This document shows, piece by piece, positions 18,901 to 26,396 of a stretch of 46,797 nucleotides of DNA (the stretch's first letter is position 1; each line of letters opens with the position of its first letter). Under the pieces are notes generated by a model. The model saw nothing but the letters and a program-made list of their open reading frames with translations, did not search any database and had not been told where the DNA came from. The position numbers were made by a program, and so were the translations under genes. Origin of the DNA: Deltaproteobacteria bacterium (GTDB lineage: Bacteria; Myxococcota_A; Bradymonadia; REDH01); NCBI GenBank assembly GCA_007693585.1, contig REDH01000111.1, forward strand, positions 1 to 46,797, given 5' to 3'.

Positions 18901-19334
18901 TACCGGCCGTCGTTGCGGAGCACGAAGGTGCCGCCGCCGTGTGGCGTGCGGACGTCCAGCACGGCGGGGAGGTCCGGGACGGTATCGTCGGGCCCCCAGT
19001 CCGGGACGCCCCCCTCGGTGTTCCGGCAGGTCTCCCCGATCGGGAGGTCCACGGCCAGCCCGAGGGGCCCATTGCCCTCCATGGGTCGATAGGCGACGGC
19101 GAGTTCGAGGGAGACGTCCTCGGGCCCTTCGAGGAGGGCGAGGGGCACCGTGTAGTGCACCTGGCCGGTGGACGGGGAGACGGAGAGGCTCTCACCCATG
19201 CCCTCGATGGAGCCTGGTCCGTCGGGGAGGGAGATGCTGGACGGGGACACCTCGAAGTCCGCGAGCGCGGTGGAGGTGATGCCGAGCGCGACCAGCAGGG
19301 CGCAGAAGGGGGCGAGCGGACGTCGAGCGCGCAT
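12942..19334 (-). CDS. Secreted TcB/TcC-like SpvB-RHS protein
   Basis: 2130 residues from the ATG at 19334, which directly precedes a Sec signal peptide (cut after STALA, residue 25); the frame extends to a GTG at 19385. Order: SpvB-like domain (about 26-330; SPSTGQVHYTVPLALL, MEGNGPLGLAVDLPIGETC); five FG-GAP/VCBS repeats (about 340-600; LVDLDGDGFPDIL, FADLNGDGIDDLV); TcB-middle-like region (about 670-780; VENGMGAVRDLVYTSTG); YD/RHS repeats (about 900-1880); and YDPELGTWLSPDP near 1880, the usual end of the RHS shell. This order is that of fused TcB-TcC subunits of ABC toxins. Odd: two hydrophobic segments near 1720-1785, the second ending in a lipobox-like ALQC (C1785). The last 240 residues are Gly-rich, beta-like and unknown. 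It lies 100 bases after the TcA-like gene. Confidence 0.8.
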   Translation of the reverse strand: MRARRPLAPFCALLVALGITSTALADFEVSPSSISLPDGPGSIEGMGESLSVSPSTGQVHYTVPLALLEGPEDVSLELAVAYRPMEGNGPLGLAVDLPIGETCRNTEGGVPDWGPDDTVPDLPAVLDVRTPHGGGTFVLRNDGRYTPREGSSPHVLTVVDHGLELHDARTGTRYRFGRTPEHREGPSPDALGGTACWMLDGIADTRDREVRVDWIRDGERLYPDRIRLAEGSARPFAYHFRWEPRFDAHTDARFGFPRRTGLRLAAIEGVATGEDGEAPLGGYRFTYIELGNASRLATITREGRDGTRLPPQRLHWFVADGNDPATGSIEDAPRLDPENGDLRLVDLDGDGFPDILRARPEGWELIPNLLGERFGTAIPVAGSPSLDGATADWLLLDVNGNGLRDVLVRTGPARGETRWYRNISRPGEPAFAPSESLDLALPLPLRSAELHATDINRNGRMDFLVELDGTLHLLLSRTAPGEDGRISREDAPAWDSLAPLADRLGGEPSGVEGLDRIRLGTDVRFADLNGDGIDDLVRILGDAGGVSSILVHEQRVRGGFGPARHLELPPTLASRAPRSVQLIDVDRDGLADLVVLENEGVRLFLNRGGDHFDRETFIPRPEGASPNGRWTVADLAGEGSLAFAWISPEDGRWSWVDPIARHDHGLLVRVENGMGAVRDLVYTSTGQEARASRDRDEPWTRFIPQAFVITRTFSLDVAGAASEVQHWQYLDPVADAHTGRFATFRASRVIHESSEKEDGFAEEYLFHTGREAERIDLGPWVDDEPRHLPEDFTPAAGRLRSVVFRDLRGAVLRQVIHQWTPATTADGRDHVVESATLTLHAESRWLAPPIGHAEPLLPNPGATDPVSPWEEQALLDLTEREHDDLGMVTRLVELGFIDSRRRPLTPGARTTETTYARDGGALRLDRIAEERVLDHEGALLTAVRFRYDGETEPLSLGQADHGEVTLEERWLDTEDRWVRRMRNTRDADGRVTRIEDAHGHVLELEYDPWHGRLVSAEHILLDQGRDAEHRHSPLERLTWRSEIDPDLGQATGMQDPAGVWTRMELDGLGRPLSRTTQGIHGDEPFVTWSWHLGEPWSWVEERFASGPTGDAVQVRRTVFDGMLRETMHLHGEAACATCTTEGPWLVLDRIEYGVRGLERRRFRAFEAEDAASALTLDLERPHVTHLHDAIGRPLQVVNEDGTLSQFGYRPGLVRKWNELQHERDPHRVAVEEWIDARGNVLRRIDPPGADGGPPTELRFQHDPQDRLIATVLPDGTERTHGWDSLGRLTRVLDPNAGEQRRHFDDDDRLVAIELADGSRVERRTDAAGRLVSLQVRAGADSPLEEVARYDYDGAQDGFPANFAPGQLVRREEDGLRQWLDYDALGRVVRRFVAVEDDYVVEGFGYAPDGRVIAYRYADGTVLRPNWDRYGRIASIPGMVDEVTLRPDGLVEAVQWPNGVRLDRRWDERGRPAAHTLVGPDGDTLQDLRMTLDAVGAPLDIEDRLHTDGARSLSRTFRHDALHRPVEISGPGVGTVQYAYGPGGTLDRREVRGDRPPGADVRVLDAGRFTHGTETVAGLPAGPHQVSRVGERRLGWDRNGRLAVDQRADGERTITWDPRGQIRSVELPDGRSVHYAWDGIGGLLQRIVRDEHGERIAEDRHLGPLHELRWRNGEWTVHKTFEVEGEAIGTATGTGPLFAPLASMTESEVAPWAEGFTPVAFARPPPPLPPSAAWLLGLGLLLLAWIGSRRNGRTPTQRPVRSFRPSVLRPAIAATVLLLAGGALQCGSDDATPPTDTGSDIEMSGAPDAVEGARLLFDHVAPGLTAQLRTDEDGRVVARVAQTPEGIVTHVEGDRGDHDVRFHGSPVDDVTGYVRFGARFYDPELGTWLSPDPFVLWEGSAEFELNAGEWQGMSFVAFQFSFRIDLTGLSLGPLWGRGTITGYISGFEAKGWVQFTRGSGWSADFNAGRSGSWRDYLRGANVKAELALGQGSTSTGPGVIALGLEIPFPTGIPMLKGKASIELYVDIGSGQASITGWKGGVSASVEINARGIGRVASLISAIVNFDWSNPMTSAVQGMIDREVEDYGRANGWSSQEIQSMQKRVGLVTSNYMRNVENTIWGAISATFENLF

Positions 19335-19434
19335 GACCTGACCGGGGAGTCCGGGGGGAGGGTGCCGGGGGGAGGCCCCGGTCACCCCGGGGAGGAGGGG
19401 TGCGTCGTTCCGCGCGTGTCACGCGGTGCTGTCG

Positions 19435-22400
19435 TCAGTTGCTGCAGCGGTCGCTGGCGGGATAGAAGTTCTGGTAGGTGTAGTTGACGTGGAGGACGAT
19501 GTCCTCGATTCGCGACCAGTCGAATTCGCGGTTTCCGCCTCGGCCCTGCTCGATGAACAGGGTGTAGCGGCCGGCCACGGGGAGGCCGTTGAGGCTGCGG
19601 TTTCCGAAGCCGGGCTGGGGCGGCTCGTTGACGGTGACGGACGCGGTGCTGTTGACGGGCCGGCTGACGATCATGGTGCGTGGGCCGAACTGGGTGCTCT
19701 CCCAGTCGGACATGATGCCCTCGTCGTGGCAGGACTCGAGGATGCCGTGTCCGTCGTAGACGAGGGTGACGGCGGGGTTGCCGGTGCCGATGTCGCCGAT
19801 GAGCTGTGCGGAGACGGATTCGATGCGCGCGTTGCAGACGGTGAACAGGTTGCTGAACTCGTCGAGCTTGAGCTCGAACCGCAGGGCCATGAGCTGGCTG
19901 TCGCGCAGGGACTGGAAGATTCCCCGGGAGAAGCGGGCGTCCTGGTCCACCACGGTGTCGCGGGCGAAGTGGGCGCGCTCGAGGGCGTTGCGGAACTGCG
20001 CGGCGACGCCGACGGCCTCCCCGGTCAGCGGGTCGCGGACGGGTGAGGTGATGCGCAGGACGTCCCGCCGCAGGCTGAGTCGGTCGGATGCGGTGCTGGT
20101 CTGTCCACCGCAGAACTGGCGCGCGTCGTCGAGTTCGTCCATGACCTGCCGCAGCTCGGACCATGAGCGGGCGCGGATGAGCCGATCGCGAATGGTGAAG
20201 AAGGGTCGAACGGAGACGTACTCGACGGCCACCAGGTAGTCGAAGATCGCGAGCCGTGCGGCCTCGAAGAGCTCTTCGGCTTCGTAGAGCAGTCCGATCC
20301 GGTCGAAGTATCGGTAGGGAGCGTACCGGAGCGCGTCCCGTGCACGCAGATCCGCCTCGAGCTGGTCGATGTTGAACGCCATCAGCTCGGCGCGCCGTTG
20401 CATCGCGAGCACCTCGTCCACGAGCCGGTCCACCTCGTTCTCGGCCTGCTGGATGCGGATGAGGTAGCTCGCGGAGTCTTCGAGCATCTGCTTGAGGGTG
20501 ATCTGCCGATCGGCGATCTGCTGCTCGTTCTGGAGGTTCTGGAGCTGGGCATCGCGCAGCATCCGCTCGTAGTCGCGGCGCATGGCCACTTCGCGCGCCT
20601 GGGCTTCCTTTTCCGCGGCGCGCTTCTCCCGCTTCGCTCTCGCCCGTCGCCCGAAGATGCCGGCGACGGTGCTCACCACCTGCAGACCTGCGGTGACCTT
20701 GCCCAGGAACTTTTCCTGTTCCCCGGGCGCAAGGTGCTCGACGTCGATCGCCGGGCGCAGTCGCATGTAGCCCGACTGGGCTGCAGCCGTCTGGAGCCGG
20801 TCGAACTGGTCGTGATCGAGCCGGCTCATCTCATGCCATGCGAGGTGCGTGGTCTCGGGAAGCGCCGCGATGAACTCGTTGCCGTCGCCCTCGCCCGCTT
20901 CGGACCTGCCGGCATCCGCCTCGTCGACATCGGCCCAGCCACGAAGCCGATCGGCAAATCGCTCGGAGGTCACGGAGGTGAGGATGCTGCGTGCGGTGCT
21001 CTCCGGCTTCGTGAGCGATCCCACCCCCGTTTGCACACCCCCGATGATGGACGACGCCGTGTCGGCGAAGCTCTGGACACGGTCCCAGAAGCCGCGCTGC
21101 GAGCGGATCTGTCCGGCCTCGGCGAGGAGGGCCTGCTCCTCCCGGATGGAGTCCATCCATGCTTCGGCGTTGCCCTCCGCCATGCGCAGCCAGTCCTCGG
21201 TGAACTGTTCGAAGGTCCGCACGCGCTCTTCCTCGAGCGCGACCTTGGCGTGGAAGGCGCGATGCTCCTCGATGGCGAGCTCCACGCCAAGTGCCGCGCG
21301 CACGATGGCGTTCATGGCACGGGCGACCTCGGAGACGTTCTCCACCCCGGTGCTCAGCTCCCCGTCGAGGATGGGGAAGCCACAACGTTCGGGCCCGACG
21401 AGGGGCTCGCAGCGCAGTTCGACGGGCTCGTTGCCTTCGTTGCATCGCGCAAGGTCCACCCCGCACATCAGGGCGAGCTGCTCGCGGAGGTTGCGAACGT
21501 TTGCAGCATCGCGCTGCTGGAGCTGCAGGTCATCGAGGGTGTTGTTGCGCTCGGCCTGCAGCCGCGCCTGCATGCCGTCGAGTCTGCCGACGAGCTGTTG
21601 CGCCCGCTGGGCGCGCTGGGCCACGACCCCCATCTGTTCCCCGTCGACCCCGGTGAACCGGGCCACCTCCCCATCGCGCTGGTTGCGCAGCTCGGCGACC
21701 GTGAGCCCGAGCAGGCTGACGGCGTTCTCGAACTCGCCGAAGCCGCGGGCGACCATCGCCCTGATCAGGTCAGCATCGCTTCGGGGCAGGGTACGCGCCG
21801 CGCGGCGGAGAATGTGGGCGGCGAGGTAGAGTTCCATGCCGTGGCGGCGCATGTCGGTGAGGGCGGCCGCCCGCGCCGAGTCGCTGTCCAGGGTGAGGCT
21901 CTGCCGCTGGGCGGCGTACTGAAGCTCGTCGAGGGCGAGCTGCCACGCGCCGAGCATGCCGCGGACCGCCTCGACGAGGGATTCGTTGTCGCCGAGCACG
22001 TCGCGAAGCTGGCTGAGAACCGCGACGCTGTGGCGACCGATGGACAGGCGGAGGGCGCTCATGCGCAGGTCGACGAGGTCATCCACCTCGTCGAGGAGGG
22101 CGTTTCGGGCGCTGTCGAACGCTCCCCAGCCGAGCCGGTTCGCGCCCGGGGGGCTGAGATCGAACCACCGGAATCGCAGTTCGGCGCCTCGCTCGGCGGC
22201 GATCAGCTCGAGCGGCAGTGCGGACTCGCGCACGGCATCCACCCACGCGGCGAGGGCGTCGGCGGGGGCGAGGGCGAGGTCTCGCCGGACGGCAGCTCCG
22301 GCGGCCCCCCCGATGAGTTCGGCGGCGCAGGCGTGTCTCGCGATGCGCGCCGGGGCGCAGAGCGTGGCCGGCCCGCTCTCGTCGACGGCGAAGCCCGGGG

Positions 22401-23940
22401 GGGCGAAGTCGCTGCGGCTTCGACCGGTGTAGCTGGCGGCGCACTCGATGGCGAGGGCCTGCATGTTGCTTACGGAGCACGCCTCGCCATCGCCGTCCCC
22501 GAGGAAGCCGTCGATGCACGAGACGACGGAGGGCTCGTCGCGCAGGGCGATCACGGCATCGCGCCCGCATTCGGCCGCGGCGCGGATGTCCGGCGCGGTG
22601 GTCGGCAGGCCTCCTGCTGCGACATCGGCACACGCGGGATCGAAGACGGGATCCGCAAGCACCTCGGCGGTGCAGGCCGGGAAGGCGCTGCCGTCCTCGC
22701 TGCCGAAGGTCCAGGACCGATTCGCCCCGACCTCGGTCGGGCCTGGTGGCGCGAGGGTCACCTCCCCGAAACGCTCGGCCAGAATGGGTCCGACGAAACC
22801 CGACTCGTCATCGGTGCCGTCGATGCCGACCCAGCGGTCCTGAAGCTCTCCCTCGACGATGCCCCCGAAGGCCTGCCGGATCGTCACCCTGAGGCTGCGT
22901 CCGTAGGTTCCTCCCACCGGGGACGGATCCAGAAGGCCAACTGCCTGACCACCCGGGGCCCATGAGCCGACAAAGGTCGCGACCCACGATCCGTCGTCCT
23001 GCAGCACGAGCCGCCGAAGGTGGTTCGGTGACACGCCCTGGGGCCCGTCCGGGGCGACGGCGGCGTGCCCATTGAACGACAGCAGGGCATCGGGATCCGG
23101 GAACAGGCGCACCCACACGTTCTCCGCGAGGGCGAGGGAGGCCCCCACGGGTTCGGTCACGAGCTCGAAGACGAGGTCCAGCGGTGCTCCTTCGAGCTGG
23201 TTGAACTCGACGGCGGCCGCGTAGAGTCCTTCAGCAGGCACCACGGGCTCCATGCGTCCGGACAGGGTTCCGATTCCGGTGTGGATCCGCAGTTCCACCG
23301 GCTGCGGATTCTCGGCGTTGGGTGAGGCAGCGCCCACCGGAACCTGGATCACGTTTCGGCCGGTCATGAGTCGGCCGAGCTCCGGAACGATGCTGCCGCC
23401 CTGCAAGCCCTCGTCGCTGCGTTCGATCCAGTAGGGCACACCTCCGGGGCCGGCATCCAGGACGTCGATGATGATGTCGTACGAGGTGTCCGACGGAAGG
23501 ACGCGCGCGACCTTGCTCAGATCGGTTTCCACGTCGAGGCTCGCCTGGTTACCCGTGGGATGTGCAGCGGGGCGGCCATTGGAGCGGACGCAGCGGCCAC
23601 GCTCGGAGCACGTCTCCCCTTCCGCGCACTGTTCGTCCCGCTCGCACTCGAAGAGACACCGACCGCCGAAGCAGACGAGGCCGCTGTCACAGTCGAAGTC
23701 GGTGGCGCATCCGCTGCGCGAGGCCATGTCGATCGCCGGCTGTTCATCCTCGCTCGCGGGCGAGTCACCGGACGAAGGCTGCGATGACCTTTCGCCCGAC
23801 GGCACGGTCGCGTCGCTCGACGGCGATGCTTCGGGAGAGTCTCCCGAGGCGCATCCCCACCCGGTGACGAGGAGGCATGCGGCGGCAGCGGTGATGACCC
23901 CGCCGAGGAGAGGTCGTGATCTTCGTCGCGTGAGGTTCAT
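19435..23940 (-). CDS. Coiled-coil lipoprotein with TcA-like C-terminal domain
   Basis: 1501 residues from the ATG at 23940 (GGACAGGACG upstream; a GTG at 23955 is the alternative). The exported N-terminus ends in a weak lipobox (VTGWGC, C30), then a Ser/Pro linker and two Cys-rich modules (CATDFDCDSGLVCFGGRC). Next comes a beta-rich region (to about 500) and a long mostly helical part (about 550-1250) with a strong coiled coil near 1085-1200 (KREKRAAEKEAQAREV, LQNLQNEQQIADRQI). A weakly hydrophobic stretch precedes it (LQVVSTVAGIFG). The end (about 1300-1501) has NARIESVSAQLIGDIGTG, RYTLFIEQG and WSRIEDIVLHVNYTYQNF, resembling the TcB-binding domain at the C-terminus of Tc-toxin A subunits (such as TcdA). 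It is shorter than usual TcA (about 2500). The RHS gene follows, suggesting a complex. Confidence 0.7.
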   Translation of the reverse strand: MNLTRRRSRPLLGGVITAAAACLLVTGWGCASGDSPEASPSSDATVPSGERSSQPSSGDSPASEDEQPAIDMASRSGCATDFDCDSGLVCFGGRCLFECERDEQCAEGETCSERGRCVRSNGRPAAHPTGNQASLDVETDLSKVARVLPSDTSYDIIIDVLDAGPGGVPYWIERSDEGLQGGSIVPELGRLMTGRNVIQVPVGAASPNAENPQPVELRIHTGIGTLSGRMEPVVPAEGLYAAAVEFNQLEGAPLDLVFELVTEPVGASLALAENVWVRLFPDPDALLSFNGHAAVAPDGPQGVSPNHLRRLVLQDDGSWVATFVGSWAPGGQAVGLLDPSPVGGTYGRSLRVTIRQAFGGIVEGELQDRWVGIDGTDDESGFVGPILAERFGEVTLAPPGPTEVGANRSWTFGSEDGSAFPACTAEVLADPVFDPACADVAAGGLPTTAPDIRAAAECGRDAVIALRDEPSVVSCIDGFLGDGDGEACSVSNMQALAIECAASYTGRSRSDFAPPGFAVDESGPATLCAPARIARHACAAELIGGAAGAAVRRDLALAPADALAAWVDAVRESALPLELIAAERGAELRFRWFDLSPPGANRLGWGAFDSARNALLDEVDDLVDLRMSALRLSIGRHSVAVLSQLRDVLGDNESLVEAVRGMLGAWQLALDELQYAAQRQSLTLDSDSARAAALTDMRRHGMELYLAAHILRRAARTLPRSDADLIRAMVARGFGEFENAVSLLGLTVAELRNQRDGEVARFTGVDGEQMGVVAQRAQRAQQLVGRLDGMQARLQAERNNTLDDLQLQQRDAANVRNLREQLALMCGVDLARCNEGNEPVELRCEPLVGPERCGFPILDGELSTGVENVSEVARAMNAIVRAALGVELAIEEHRAFHAKVALEEERVRTFEQFTEDWLRMAEGNAEAWMDSIREEQALLAEAGQIRSQRGFWDRVQSFADTASSIIGGVQTGVGSLTKPESTARSILTSVTSERFADRLRGWADVDEADAGRSEAGEGDGNEFIAALPETTHLAWHEMSRLDHDQFDRLQTAAAQSGYMRLRPAIDVEHLAPGEQEKFLGKVTAGLQVVSTVAGIFGRRARAKREKRAAEKEAQAREVAMRRDYERMLRDAQLQNLQNEQQIADRQITLKQMLEDSASYLIRIQQAENEVDRLVDEVLAMQRRAELMAFNIDQLEADLRARDALRYAPYRYFDRIGLLYEAEELFEAARLAIFDYLVAVEYVSVRPFFTIRDRLIRARSWSELRQVMDELDDARQFCGGQTSTASDRLSLRRDVLRITSPVRDPLTGEAVGVAAQFRNALERAHFARDTVVDQDARFSRGIFQSLRDSQLMALRFELKLDEFSNLFTVCNARIESVSAQLIGDIGTGNPAVTLVYDGHGILESCHDEGIMSDWESTQFGPRTMIVSRPVNSTASVTVNEPPQPGFGNRSLNGLPVAGRYTLFIEQGRGGNREFDWSRIEDIVLHVNYTYQNFYPASDRCSN

Positions 23941-23994
23941 GGTCGTCCTGTCCACACGGGTTGCGGCCGGTGCCGGCCGTCGGCGAGGCTCGAG

Positions 23995-26130
23995 TCAGCG
24001 TCGTTCGAAGCAGGGGGGGCAGATCTCGCCCGGGGGGCAGGGATCGCAGTCGGGCTGACAGAACCCGTTGCTGCAGTTCCAGTAGTCATCGCCGAAGCCA
24101 TCCCACCCGCGGCAGGCGTTGTTGCACGAGCCGCAGTGCCGCGGATCGGTGCTGGTGTTCACGCAGGTGCCCCCGCAGTCGGTCTGACCGCTCGGGCATC
24201 GGCACTGTCCGTTCTGGCAGGTTTTCCCGCCGGAGCAGCGGTTGCCGCAGCTTCCGCAGTTGTTGTTGTCGGTGTTGAGGTTGAAGCACCCACCCCCCGT
24301 TCCGGGCCCTCCGCCAATGAGGCTGCGCCCGGGGCAGTAGGTCTGCTGGAATCCGGTACAGGTGCAGGTCCCGTCGGAGCAGGTCGCGGTTCCGGCGCAG
24401 GCGGCGCCACACTGTCCGCAGTGTGCGGCGGTCGTGAGCAGGTTGGTCTCGCAACCATCGCCGGTGTTGCCGTTGCAATTGCCCCAGCCCTCGGCGCACT
24501 GCTCGACGACGCACTGGCGGTCATCGCACGACGTGCCGTCGGTGTTGGCGAGCGCGTCGCAGTTGTTGTCGCACGCGCCGCAGTGGGCGACGGTGGAGGT
24601 GATGTCGGTCTCGCACAGGTTCGCTCCCGGGTTGTCGCAACTGGCCGTTCCGCCCGGGCAGTTCGAGAACCGGCACGTGCCCTGATCGCAGAACACGTCC
24701 TGGCTTCCGAGTTCGTCGATGCAGTCGATGCACTCCTCACCGCACGCCGAGGGATCGATCCGGGTGTTGAACGCGCAGACCGGTGCATCCTCCGGATCCG
24801 GCGAGAGCGGGGCACCACAGGTGCTGTATCCGGTTGCGCAGCTCGGCACGCATGCGAAGGTGTTGCCGAGGGGTTCGCATGCGTACGTGGTGTTGTTGAT
24901 CCGTGTGGGGCAGGGCTGATCGCAGGCGCCGCAGGCGAGCAGAGAGTCGTAGATCGCCGCTCCTTCCGCATCGGCTCCGCTGGAGAACCCGGTGTCGACG
25001 GTGCCGTCGCAGTTGCTGTCGAGACCGTTGCATACCTCGGTGTTGCCTTCGTACCGCAGGGGGTTGGCATCATCGCAGTCGCGGCCGTCGCAGGCGCCGA
25101 TGCCATGTCCGTCCCCGTCCCGATCCACACAGCTCGTGCAGGTGCCCGTCACGGGTACACAGACATCGGCCGTACTGCCCGACGCACCGGTTCGGCTCTC
25201 GCAGGCGAAGCCGACGCCACAGGGATCTTCCGCGGACGGGTCGCAGAATCCGGCGCACCGGCGGTCGACATGTCCGCCGAGCCCCAGATCGACGCAGAGG
25301 CCGTCGGCGCAGTTCGCGTCGTCGGAGCAGCCGAAGCAGGTTCCGGTGCGATCGTCCGCGGCCCGGATCTCCGGTCTGCACACGCTGGCGGCACGCGCGG
25401 TCCGCCAGTCCTCGCCCACGACGGCGACCACCTGGCACTGCCAGTCGACGATTTCTCCGCCGACCTCGATCTGGTCGCAGACCGCGTCCCGTCCGATCAC
25501 CTCGTCGTTCTCGCCGAGGATCGGCGAGCAGTTGCGGGTGCAGATGCCGAGGGAGGGATCCTCCGGAAAGAGGACGACGCCTCCGCTCTCGTCACCCGGT
25601 TCGTCGAGCAGCCTGGTGACACAGTTGGCTCCCTCCACGGGGCAGTCCGCGCTCGTCCGGCAGGGGCTGAAGACCCCGACGACGGGGGGGAGGTCGGTGG
25701 GGGGCGGAGGGTCGGTCCCTTCGCCGGTCCCCGGTCCGGGCCCGGTCCCGGGCCCGATGGACGTGGCGCCTTCTCCGGACGGGTCCGGTCGGCCGGTGGT
25801 TCCGGGCTCGTCACTGGAGGTGTCTCGGGGGTCCGGGGTTCCCGAGACGTCCGGGCCCGTGCCGGGGCCGGGCGTGGAGCCGTCCCCGGTCTGCTCTCCC
25901 GGTGCGACGCATCGACCGTTGATGCAGTCCCCGCTCAGGCAGTCCTCGGCGAAGATGCACTCGGGGGTCGGTCGGGTGTCGCTGTCCGAGGGGACGCCGT
26001 CGGGGGAGTCCGCCGCGCAGCCTGCGAGGAAACCGATGAGCGCGATGGCGAAGAGACCCGTCGGGAGTCTCGGGGACGTTCGGGAGCGGGACAAGGGTGA
26101 CTCCGGGTTGAAAGCGCGGGCCGCCCGCAT
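23995..26130 (-). CDS. Cys-rich lipoprotein with MopE-like metal-binding motif (copy B)
   Basis: 711 residues from the ATG at 26130; a TTG at 26094 with GGAG six bases upstream is a plausible alternative start. Lipoprotein signal ends IGFLAGC (C38, a good lipobox). Then a Cys pair (DCLSGDCINGRCV), a Pro/Gly/Asp-rich linker, a conserved globular part, an Asp/Cys metal-binding motif (DRDGDGHGIGACDGRDCDD, then EVCNGLDSNCDGTVDTGF) and many C..CG..C repeats (HCGACDNNCDALANT, HCGQCGAACAG). The C-terminus is CDPCPPGEICPPCFERR. It is a clear paralog of the neighbouring gene at 26397-28487. It lies 54 bases before the TcA-like gene on the same strand, so it may be cotranscribed. Exported and lipid-anchored; probably held by disulfides and divalent ions. 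Function unknown. Confidence 0.8.
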   Translation of the reverse strand: MRAARAFNPESPLSRSRTSPRLPTGLFAIALIGFLAGCAADSPDGVPSDSDTRPTPECIFAEDCLSGDCINGRCVAPGEQTGDGSTPGPGTGPDVSGTPDPRDTSSDEPGTTGRPDPSGEGATSIGPGTGPGPGTGEGTDPPPPTDLPPVVGVFSPCRTSADCPVEGANCVTRLLDEPGDESGGVVLFPEDPSLGICTRNCSPILGENDEVIGRDAVCDQIEVGGEIVDWQCQVVAVVGEDWRTARAASVCRPEIRAADDRTGTCFGCSDDANCADGLCVDLGLGGHVDRRCAGFCDPSAEDPCGVGFACESRTGASGSTADVCVPVTGTCTSCVDRDGDGHGIGACDGRDCDDANPLRYEGNTEVCNGLDSNCDGTVDTGFSSGADAEGAAIYDSLLACGACDQPCPTRINNTTYACEPLGNTFACVPSCATGYSTCGAPLSPDPEDAPVCAFNTRIDPSACGEECIDCIDELGSQDVFCDQGTCRFSNCPGGTASCDNPGANLCETDITSTVAHCGACDNNCDALANTDGTSCDDRQCVVEQCAEGWGNCNGNTGDGCETNLLTTAAHCGQCGAACAGTATCSDGTCTCTGFQQTYCPGRSLIGGGPGTGGGCFNLNTDNNNCGSCGNRCSGGKTCQNGQCRCPSGQTDCGGTCVNTSTDPRHCGSCNNACRGWDGFGDDYWNCSNGFCQPDCDPCPPGEICPPCFERR

Positions 26131-26331
26131 CGGCGCGGGGGCCGGGGCGGGGGGAAGCTCGGTGACCTCTCGGTGCACGGTACTGTTCCGGCTGGGGGGA
26201 CTGCGGTCCGGCGTGGCCTCGGTGGGCCGGCCTGCGGGGGCGGGGGTGGGGCACCCCGGGTGTGCAAGGACGCTCCCGTTGCGAATCCGTGGATGCCGTT
26301 CGACGCAGGCATCGCTGCCAGACCGAGGTGG

Positions 26332-26370
26332 ATGATGGCGGTTGCGCCCGGGCGCCGTCAACCGAAAACG
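26332..26370 (-). promoter_or_regulatory. Putative promoter, shared element upstream of copy B
   Basis: On the minus strand: CGTTTTCGGTTGACG (26370-26356), holding a -35 TTGACG, then 18 bases to CATCAT (26337-26332). The upstream element matches 14 of 15 bases of one before the paralog (28578-28564). The start codon is about 200 bases downstream, so a long leader is implied. The rest of 26131-26396 shows no gene. Confidence 0.35.
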
Positions 26371-26396
26371 CCGCCATCGGCCCGTCATCGCCGTGT

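Noticed and set aside
13749-19487. Plus-strand open frame of about 1912 codons opposite the RHS gene
   Set aside because: Shadow frame; the minus-strand product has SpvB, FG-GAP and RHS motifs.
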